Both the position numbers and the translations under genes were made by a program. Positions 57,777 through 64,000 of a DNA stretch of 64,000 nt are shown here, in pieces. The notes below the pieces were generated by a model that did not search any database, was not told the DNA's origin, and worked only from the letters and a program-made list of their open reading frames with translations. Within the stretch, counting starts at the first letter, position 1, and the number at the start of each line of letters is the position of its first letter. This DNA comes from Kutzneria kofuensis (GTDB lineage Bacteria > Actinomycetota > Actinomycetes > Mycobacteriales > Pseudonocardiaceae): contig NZ_JACHIR010000001.1 of NCBI RefSeq assembly GCF_014203355.1, positions 6,636,038 to 6,700,037 of the forward strand, read 5' to 3'.

Positions 57777-59501
57777 ATGGTGGGAACAGAACCCGTGGTA
57801 GACAGCCAGACGGCGAACGGATCCGCCCCCGCGCCCCAGATGATCTCCGGTGGCCATCTCGTCGCGAAGGCGCTCAAGGCCGAGGGTGTCGACACGATAT
57901 TCACCCTGTGTGGCGGGCACATCATCGACATCTACGACGGCTGCGTCGACGAGGGCATCAAGGTCGTCGACGTCCGCCACGAGCAGGTCGCCGCGCACGC
58001 CGCCGACGGATACGCCCGCGTCACGGGCACGCCGGGCTGTGCTGTGGTCACCGCCGGCCCTGGCACCACGAACGCGGTCACCGGTGTGGCCAACGCCTTC
58101 CGCGCGGAGAGCCCGATGCTGCTGATCGGCGGCCAGGGTGCGCTGACGCAGCACAAGATGGGCTCACTGCAGGACCTGCCGCACGTCGACATGATGAACC
58201 CGATCACCAAGTTCGCGGCCACCGTGCCGGACACCGCCCGCGCGGCCGACATGGTGTCGATGGCGTTCCGGGAGTCCCTCAACGGCGCGCCCGGCCCGTC
58301 GTACCTGGAGATTCCGCGCGACGTGCTGGACAACAAGGTGCCGGTGGAGAAGGCCCGCGTCCCGCAGGCCGGCCGGTACCGGGCCTCCACCCGGCAGGCC
58401 GGCGACCCGGCCGCCGTGGAGAAGCTCGCGGACCTGTTGGTGCACGCCAAAAAGCCGGCGATCCTGCTCGGCAGCCAGGTCTGGACCACGCGGGGCACCA
58501 ACTCGGCCGTCGAACTGGTGCGCACGCTGAACATCCCGGCCTTCATGAACGGTGCCGGCCGCGGCACGCTGCCGCCCGGCGACCCGCACCACCTCCAGCT
58601 GTCGCGCCGCTACGCCTTCGACAACGCCGACGTGATCGTCATCGTCGGCACCCCGTTCGACTTCCGGATGGGTTACGGGCGAAGGCTTTCCGCCAAGGCG
58701 ACGGTGGTGCAGATCGACCTGGACTACCGTACCGTCGGCAAGAACCGGGACATCGACCTCGGCATCGTCGGAGACGCCGACCTGATCCTTTCTTCGGTCA
58801 CCGCCGCCGCCTCGGGCCGTGTCGACAACGGCGCCACCGGCCGCAAGCCGTGGCTGGAGGAGCTGCACAAGGTCGAGGACCAGGCGTGGCAGAAGCGGTT
58901 GCCGCAGCTGCACTCCGACGCCAACCCGATCCACCCGTACCGGCTGATGCACGAGATCAACCAGTTCATCACCGAGGACTCCATCTACGTCGGCGACGGC
59001 GGCGACATCGTGACCTTCTCCGGGCAGGTGTTGCAGCCGAAGTCGCCGGGCCACTGGATGGACCCGGGTCCGCTGGGCACGCTCGGCGTCGGCATCTCGT
59101 TCGTGATGGCGGCCAAGCTCGCCCGCCCGGACTCCGAGGTCGTGGCGCTGTTCGGCGACGGTGCGTTCTCCATGACCGGCTGGGACTTCGAGACCCTGGT
59201 CCGCTTCAACCTGCCGTTCGTCGGCATCGTCGGCAACAACTCGTCGATGAACCAGATCCGCTACGGCCAGGCCCAGAAGTACGGCCTGGCCAGGGAACGC
59301 GTCGGCAACACGCTGGGCGACGTCCGCTACGGCGAGTTCGCCAAGATGCTCGGCGGCTACGGCGAGGAGGTGCGCGACCCGGCCGACATCGGCCCGGCGC
59401 TGCTGCGCGCCCGCGAGTCCGGCCTGCCGTCGCTGATCAACGTCTGGGTCGACCCGGACGCGTACGCCCCCGGAACCATGAACCAGACCATGTACAAGTG
59501 A
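57777..59501 (+). CDS. TPP-dependent decarboxylase/lyase, candidate oxalyl-CoA decarboxylase
   Basis: 574 residues from ATG 57777, with GAGGAG 9 bases upstream. TPP-enzyme features: catalytic Glu69 in [35 protein letters not shown], and the Mg/TPP motif [14 protein letters not shown] ending NNSSMNQ. The sequence looks closer to acetolactate-synthase-like and 2-hydroxyacyl-CoA lyase proteins ([23 protein letters not shown]) than to classical Oxalobacter OXC. Position 31 bases before frc argues that it decarboxylates oxalyl-CoA to formyl-CoA; a 2-hydroxyacyl-CoA lyase role, condensing or releasing formyl-CoA, is the main alternative. Confidence 0.75.
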   Translation: MVGTEPVVDSQTANGSAPAPQMISGGHLVAKALKAEGVDTIFTLCGGHIIDIYDGCVDEGIKVVDVRHEQVAAHAADGYARVTGTPGCAVVTAGPGTTNAVTGVANAFRAESPMLLIGGQGALTQHKMGSLQDLPHVDMMNPITKFAATVPDTARAADMVSMAFRESLNGAPGPSYLEIPRDVLDNKVPVEKARVPQAGRYRASTRQAGDPAAVEKLADLLVHAKKPAILLGSQVWTTRGTNSAVELVRTLNIPAFMNGAGRGTLPPGDPHHLQLSRRYAFDNADVIVIVGTPFDFRMGYGRRLSAKATVVQIDLDYRTVGKNRDIDLGIVGDADLILSSVTAAASGRVDNGATGRKPWLEELHKVEDQAWQKRLPQLHSDANPIHPYRLMHEINQFITEDSIYVGDGGDIVTFSGQVLQPKSPGHWMDPGPLGTLGVGISFVMAAKLARPDSEVVALFGDGAFSMTGWDFETLVRFNLPFVGIVGNNSSMNQIRYGQAQKYGLARERVGNTLGDVRYGEFAKMLGGYGEEVRDPADIGPALLRARESGLPSLINVWVDPDAYAPGTMNQTMYK

Positions 59502-59532
59502 GTCGGCCAGAGTCCTGATTGGAGCGGTCGTC

Positions 59533-60762
59533 ATGGGCAAGGCACTGGAGGGCGTGCGCGTCCTCGACATGACCCACGTGCAGTCCGGTCCGTCGTCCAC
59601 CCAGCTGCTGGCCTGGCTGGGCGCGGACGTGATCAAGCTGGAGACGCCGGGCCGCGGCGACATCACCCGCGGCCAGCTGCGGGACATCCCGGACGTGGAC
59701 AGTCTCTACTTCACGATGCTCAACTCCAACAAGCGCAGCATCACGCTGAACATGAAGAGCGACGAGGGCCGCGAGATCTTCACCCGGCTGGTGTCCGATG
59801 TGGACATCCTGGTGGAGAACTTCGGGCCGGGCGTGATCGACCGGTTCGGCTTCTCCTGGGGCCGGCTGTCCGAGATCAACCCGCGGCTGATCTACGCCTC
59901 CATCAAGGGCTTCGGCCCCGGCCGGTACGCCGACTTCAAGGCGTACGAGGTGATCGCGCAGGCGATGGGCGGCTCGATGAGCACGACCGGCTTCGAGGAG
60001 GGGCCGCCCACCGCGACCGGCGCGCAGATCGGCGACTCCGGCACCGGCATCCACCTGGTGGCCGCGATCCTGGCGGCGCTGTACCAGCGGACGAACTCCG
60101 GGCGCGGGCAGCGGGTGCAGGTGGCCATGCAGGACGCGGTGCTCAACCTGTGCCGGGTCAAGCTGCGCGACCAGCAGCGCCTCGCCCACGGGCCGCTCGG
60201 GGAGTACCCGAACGAGAGCTTCGGCGACGAGGTTCCCCGCTCCGGCAACGCTTCCGGCGGCGGCCAGCCGGGTTGGGCGGTGCGCTGCGCGCCCGGCGGC
60301 CCCAACGACTACATCTACGTGATCATCCAGCCGCCCGGCTGGCGGCCGATCACCGAGCTGATCGGCAAGCCGGAGCTGGCCGACGACCCGCAGTGGGCCA
60401 CGCCGGAGGCGCGACTGTCCAAGCTGGACAAGGTGTTCGCGATGATCGAGGACTGGACGAGCGGCCTGACCAAGTGGGAGGTCATGGAGCAGCTCAACGC
60501 GGCCAACGTGCCGTGCGGCCCGATCCTGTCCACCAAGGAGCTCATCGAGGACGAGACGCTGGCCGAGCTGGGCTCCGTCGTCGAGGTGCCGCACCCGGGG
60601 CGCGGCGCGTACAAGACGGTCGGCTGCCCGCTGAAGCTGTCCGACTCGCCGGTGGAGATCACCCGCTCGCCGCTGCTGGGCGAGCACAACGCGGAAGTGC
60701 TCGGCGAACTGGGCTACGGCCCCGACCAGCTGGAGCGGCTGCGCGCCGCCGGCGTCATCTGA
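59533..60762 (+). CDS. frc: Formyl-CoA:oxalate CoA-transferase
   Basis: 409 residues of the class III CoA-transferase family. It follows the Oxalobacter FRC sequence, as I recall it, along its whole length: [66 protein letters not shown] and [16 protein letters not shown]. The catalytic Asp is Asp168 in [10 protein letters not shown], aligned with Asp169 of FRC, and the glycine loop GGGQPGW is present. It moves CoA from formyl-CoA (or succinyl-CoA) to oxalate. It sits between the TPP enzyme and the ADP-forming ligase on one transcript. Confidence 0.9.
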   Translation: MGKALEGVRVLDMTHVQSGPSSTQLLAWLGADVIKLETPGRGDITRGQLRDIPDVDSLYFTMLNSNKRSITLNMKSDEGREIFTRLVSDVDILVENFGPGVIDRFGFSWGRLSEINPRLIYASIKGFGPGRYADFKAYEVIAQAMGGSMSTTGFEEGPPTATGAQIGDSGTGIHLVAAILAALYQRTNSGRGQRVQVAMQDAVLNLCRVKLRDQQRLAHGPLGEYPNESFGDEVPRSGNASGGGQPGWAVRCAPGGPNDYIYVIIQPPGWRPITELIGKPELADDPQWATPEARLSKLDKVFAMIEDWTSGLTKWEVMEQLNAANVPCGPILSTKELIEDETLAELGSVVEVPHPGRGAYKTVGCPLKLSDSPVEITRSPLLGEHNAEVLGELGYGPDQLERLRAAGVI

Positions 60763-60771
60763 GGGAGCACG

Positions 60772-62910
60772 ATGGTCAACTACGACCGCGAGGCGGTCCA
60801 GCGGGTGCTCGCGCAGGTCGCGGCGGAGGGCCGCGACTCGCTGACCGCGCCGGAAGGCAAGATCGTCTGCGACGCGTACGGCATCACCACGCCCGACGAG
60901 GGCGTGTCCACCTCCTCCGAGGAGGCGGTGGAGCTGGCCGAGCGGATGGGCTTCCCGGTGGTGCTGAAGATCGTGTCACCGGACATCCTGCACAAGACCG
61001 AGGCCGGCGGCGTGCTGGTGGGTATGAAGGACGCCGCCCAGGTGGCGCACGGCTACCGCACGATCACGGCCAACGCCAAGATCTACAATCCGAACGCCAG
61101 GATCGTCGGCGTGCAGGTGCAGCAGATGCTGCCCGCCGGCCAGGAGGTCATCGTCGGCGCCACCACCGACAAGACCTTCGGCAAGATCGTGGCGTTCGGT
61201 CTCGGCGGCGTGCTCGTCGAGGTGCTCAAGGACGTCACGTTCCGGCTGGCGCCGACCGATCGCCAGCAGGCGCTGTCCATGATCGACGGCATCGCCGCGG
61301 CCGAGATCCTGCGCGGCGTGCGCGGGGCCGAGCCGGCCGACCGGGACGCGATCGCCGACCTCATCACGCGGGTGTCCGACCTGGTGACCGACTTCCCGCA
61401 ACTGTCCGAAGTGGACCTGAACCCGGTGCTGGCCACGCCGACCGGGGCGACCGCGGTGGACGTGCGGGTGCTGGTCGACCAGAACGCCGCCGACGAGCCG
61501 ACCCGGTTCTCCCAGCAGGAGATCCTGGCCGCGATGAGCCGGATCATGAAGCCGGCCGCGGTGGCGGTGATCGGGGCGTCGGCCGAGGACGGCAAGATCG
61601 GCAACTCGGTGATGAAGAACCTGGTCAACGGCGGCTACCAGGGGGAGATCCACCCGATCAACCCGAAGGCCGCCGAGATCCTGGAGCGCAAGGCCTTCGC
61701 CAGCATCGGCGACGTGCCGGGCGACGTGGACGTGGCGGTCTTCGCCATCCCGGCGAAGTTCGTGCCGCAGGCGCTCAAGGAGGCCGGCGAGAAGGGCGTC
61801 GCCGGCGCGATTTTGATCCCCTCCGGCTTCGGCGAGACCGGCAACCACGAGCTGCAGGACGAGGTCGTGAGGATCGCTCGCGAGCACAACGTGCGCATTC
61901 TCGGGCCGAACATCTACGGCTACTACTACACGCCGGAGCACCTGTCGGCGACCTTCTGCACCCCGTACGACGTGCAGGGCGGGGTGGCGCTGTCCTCGCA
62001 GAGCGGCGGCATCGGCATGGCCATCCTCGGCTTCAGCCGCTCGGCGCAGATGGGGGTGTCGGCGATCGTCGGCGTCGGCAACAAGGCCGACATCGACGAG
62101 GACGACCTGCTGACGTTCTTCGAGCACGACGACAACACCAAGCTGATCGCCATGCACCTGGAGGACCTCAAGGACGGCCGGGCCTTCGCCGAGACGGCCA
62201 AACGGGTCTCGAAGACCAAGCCGGTGGTGGTGCTCAAGGCCGGTCGCACCGCGCAGGGCGCGAAGGCGGCCAGCTCGCACACGGGCGCGCTGGCCGGCAA
62301 CGACAAGGTCTACGACGACATCCTCAAGCAGAGCGGCGTCATCCGGGCGCCGGGCCTGAACGACATGCTGGAGTACGCCCGCGGCGTGCCGCTGCTGCCG
62401 ACCCCCAAGGGCGAGAACGTCGTGATCATCACCGGCGCCGGCGGCTCGGGCGTGCTGCTGTCGGACGCCTGCGTGGACAACGGCCTGTCGTTGATGGCCA
62501 TCCCGGAAGATCTGGACAAGGCGTTCCGGGAATACATCCCGCCGTTCGGCGCGGCGGGCAACCCGGTCGACATCACCGGCGGCGAGCCGCCGTCGACCTA
62601 CCGCAACACCATCGCGCTCGGCCTGGCCGACGAGCGGGTGCACGCGTTGATCCTGGGCTACTGGCACACCATCGTCACGCCGCCCATGGTCTTCGCCGAG
62701 CTCGTCGTCGACGTCGTCGAGCAGTACCGGGAACACGGCATCCACAAGCCGGTCGTGGCGTCGCTGTCGGGCGACGTCGAGGTCGAGCAGGCCGCCGAGT
62801 TCCTGTACCGGCACGGGATCGTCGCCTACCCGTACACCACGGAGAAGCCGGTCGCCGTGCTCGGCGCGAAGTACCGCTGGGCTCGCGAAGCGGGACTTCT
62901 GGAGGGCTGA
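60772..62910 (+). CDS. ADP-forming acyl-CoA ligase, beta-alpha fused
   Basis: 712 residues, 9 bases after frc. The order is ATP-grasp (beta) first (residues 1-235; FPVVLKIVSPDILHKTEAGGVLVG, SEVDLNPVLATP), then the CoA-binding and ligase-CoA (alpha) domains (about 250-712; VAVIGASAEDGKIGNSVMKNL, GPNIYGYYYTP, ALSSQSGGIGMAIL, and the probable active His in SSHTGALAGNDKVY). The acetate-CoA ligases I know best are alpha-beta, so this order is worth noting. In this operon it could activate oxalate, formate or acetate to prime the CoA-transferase cycle. Confidence 0.88.
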   Translation: MVNYDREAVQRVLAQVAAEGRDSLTAPEGKIVCDAYGITTPDEGVSTSSEEAVELAERMGFPVVLKIVSPDILHKTEAGGVLVGMKDAAQVAHGYRTITANAKIYNPNARIVGVQVQQMLPAGQEVIVGATTDKTFGKIVAFGLGGVLVEVLKDVTFRLAPTDRQQALSMIDGIAAAEILRGVRGAEPADRDAIADLITRVSDLVTDFPQLSEVDLNPVLATPTGATAVDVRVLVDQNAADEPTRFSQQEILAAMSRIMKPAAVAVIGASAEDGKIGNSVMKNLVNGGYQGEIHPINPKAAEILERKAFASIGDVPGDVDVAVFAIPAKFVPQALKEAGEKGVAGAILIPSGFGETGNHELQDEVVRIAREHNVRILGPNIYGYYYTPEHLSATFCTPYDVQGGVALSSQSGGIGMAILGFSRSAQMGVSAIVGVGNKADIDEDDLLTFFEHDDNTKLIAMHLEDLKDGRAFAETAKRVSKTKPVVVLKAGRTAQGAKAASSHTGALAGNDKVYDDILKQSGVIRAPGLNDMLEYARGVPLLPTPKGENVVIITGAGGSGVLLSDACVDNGLSLMAIPEDLDKAFREYIPPFGAAGNPVDITGGEPPSTYRNTIALGLADERVHALILGYWHTIVTPPMVFAELVVDVVEQYREHGIHKPVVASLSGDVEVEQAAEFLYRHGIVAYPYTTEKPVAVLGAKYRWAREAGLLEG

Positions 62911-62930
62911 CTTTCGGCCGGATAGGAGGC

Positions 62931-62951
62931 ATGATGCCGGTCCAGACCTAG
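62931..62951 (+). CDS. Six-codon micro-ORF with strong ribosome-binding site
   Basis: GATAGGAGGC is directly followed by ATG and the peptide MMPVQT then TAG. It lies in the 122-base gap between the ligase and the second antiporter. It may be a leader peptide that tunes expression of the transporter, or a remnant start of a lost gene. Confidence 0.3.
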   Translation: MMPVQT

Positions 62952-63032
62952 CCGCTTTCACTCGTGATCAATAGACGCCTTCGGAGGGACACACAGGGGA
63001 ACTGGGGACTCGCACGCACGAAAGAGGCTCTG

Positions 63033-64000
63033 ATGACCACAAGTTCCACCAGTTACAGGGAGTTGACTGACGACAACGGCAGGGTCTACCGGATCGGCGA
63101 GAGTCCCCGGGACATCATGGGGCGTTCCCGAGCCTGGATGGTCTGGCTGCCATGGGTCGCGATGATCGCGGTGAGCGTCTACGAGTACGGCTGGGGTGCC
63201 GTCGTCAAGACGCTGCAACAGAAGAACGGTTGGACGCTGACCGAGGTGTTCTGGTTGGCGACGGTGTGGGCGGTCTTCCAGGCCGCCATCGCGTTCCCCG
63301 CGGGACGGTTACGGGAGCGCAACGTGGTGTCGGCCCGTTCGGCAATGTTGTTGGGCGCGGTGTTGTCGGGCGTCGGCTATTTCACCATCGCTTACAGTGG
63401 CAGCCTCGGGCTGGCCTTCGCCGGCTACTCGGTCTGCGGCGGCATCGGCGCGGGCCTGGTGTACGCCACCTGCATCAACATGGTCGGCAAGTGGTACCCG
63501 GAGAAGCGCGGCGCGCGGACCGGGTTCGTCAACGGTGGCTTCGCCTACGGGGCGGTGCCGTTCATCTACATCTTCAGCGCCGTGCTCACCCCGGGGAGCA
63601 CCACCGCCATCCTGTCGGTGATCGGCCTGTACATGCTGATCGTGGTGGCCGCCTGCGGCCTGATGTTCCGGGACCCGCCGAAGAACTGGTGGCCCGAGCA
63701 CATCGACCCGAAGGAATGGGCCCGCAACACCAAAACCAACAGGAGCCTGGCCAAGAACCCGCCCGCGGTGCGCCAGTACACGCCGATGGAGGCCATCCGC
63801 ACCGGCATGCTGCCACTGATGTGGGTCACGCTGGTCATCATCGGCGGCGTGTCGTTGTTCGGGATCAACTTCCAGGTGCAGTTCGCGACGGCCAGCCACT
63901 TCGGGCCGTTCGTGGCGGCGTCGTCGGCCGGCATTCTGTCCATTGTGAACGGTACAGGGCGGGCGCTGGTCGGCTGGCTGTCCGACCACATCGGACGTCG
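63033..64000 (+). CDS. MFS oxalate/formate antiporter-family transporter, copy 2, 5' part
   Basis: Open from ATG 63033 (AGAGG upstream) to the right edge, so at least 322 codons; the 3' end is outside the window. The N-terminus VYRIGESPRDIMGRSRAWMVW, motif-A-like AFPAGRLRERNVVSARSAML and NWWPEHIDPKEWARN mark it as a paralogue of the transporter at 47930. At least nine membrane helices are visible. Next to frc it most likely imports oxalate in exchange for formate. Confidence 0.85.
   Translation, partial: MTTSSTSYRELTDDNGRVYRIGESPRDIMGRSRAWMVWLPWVAMIAVSVYEYGWGAVVKTLQQKNGWTLTEVFWLATVWAVFQAAIAFPAGRLRERNVVSARSAMLLGAVLSGVGYFTIAYSGSLGLAFAGYSVCGGIGAGLVYATCINMVGKWYPEKRGARTGFVNGGFAYGAVPFIYIFSAVLTPGSTTAILSVIGLYMLIVVAACGLMFRDPPKNWWPEHIDPKEWARNTKTNRSLAKNPPAVRQYTPMEAIRTGMLPLMWVTLVIIGGVSLFGINFQVQFATASHFGPFVAASSAGILSIVNGTGRALVGWLSDHIGR

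Noticed and set aside
56370-59518. Long alternative frames over sucC and the TPP enzyme
   Set aside because: Shadow frames caused by GC-rich third positions; no recognisable protein features.
1-64000. tRNA, rRNA, CRISPR arrays, transposases or integrases
   Set aside because: I looked for these on both strands and saw none with enough evidence to report; a covariance-model scan would be needed to exclude small structured RNAs.

Overview
This window comes from a high-GC actinomycete. Nearly every gene has GC-rich third codon positions, GTG and TTG starts are common, and the gene set is typical of soil actinobacteria: many TetR, LysR, GntR, LacI, AraC, MerR and SigE-type regulators, secreted CAZymes, MFS drug exporters and a MAB_1171c-type membrane protein. 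The content suggests a Pseudonocardiales-like organism, but this is inference and nothing in the window fixes the genus. I saw no rRNA, tRNA, CRISPR array or insertion sequence.

Layout. 1-1.55 kb: end of a membrane protein, then a DUF2000 gene divergent from an Lrp/AsnC regulator. 1.5-6.1 kb: an aromatic-catabolism set (extradiol-type dioxygenase, fumarylacetoacetate hydrolase-family enzyme, divergent GntR regulator with a strong palindromic operator candidate, FAD aromatic hydroxylase). 6.3-14.6 kb: plant-polysaccharide and xylose use (secreted GH3 enzyme with two discoidin-type domains, LacI repressor, xylA, xylB, Tat-exported GH71/99-like enzyme). 14.7-21.1 kb: PLP decarboxylase, SigE-family sigma factor with a small membrane companion, PIG-V-like glycosyltransferase, lipoprotein metallopeptidase, SDR. 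21.2-26.1 kb: a secreted seven-repeat FG-GAP protein resembling a seven-bladed lectin propeller, a LysR, and a TetR/amidase pair with twin operators. 26.1-31.9 kb: an export/tailoring cluster (SagB-type dehydrogenase, two half-ABC exporters, thioester-reductase-like SDR) with a 15-codon ORF coupled to the dehydrogenase; it looks like a small peptide or metabolite pathway that I cannot assign.

31.9-45.3 kb is a mixed regulatory and oxidoreductase region: ABM monooxygenase, TfdB-like FAD monooxygenase with AraC, TetR plus DHA2 exporter with three operator half-sites on a probably leaderless promoter, reductases, GNAT, a Phd-like fusion, HNH nuclease, folE, HTH regulator, acyl-CoA ligase. 45.4-49.97 kb: a double-TetR protein, then moeA divergent from an oxalate/formate-type antiporter and fdhD. 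50-55.4 kb: LysR, an ImmA/IrrE metallopeptidase + MAB_1171c membrane protein + squalene/phytoene synthase cassette, an XRE regulator, a candidate small RNA, and a MerR/membrane-protein pair. 55.5-64 kb: sucD-sucC divergent from a TPP-dependent decarboxylase-like enzyme, formyl-CoA:oxalate CoA-transferase (frc), a beta-alpha fused ADP-forming acyl-CoA ligase and a second antiporter cut by the window edge.

How it fits together: the moeA/antiporter/fdhD locus and the sucCD/TPP-enzyme/frc/ligase/antiporter locus form one oxalate-to-formate module. Uptake, CoA activation, decarboxylation and maturation of a molybdenum formate dehydrogenase are all represented, and both divergent promoters carry the same 16-base motif with only two differences. 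Other structure not explained by genes: two 104-bp nested palindromes plus one half copy, each placed just 3' of a minus-strand gene, and several precise operator-like dyads.
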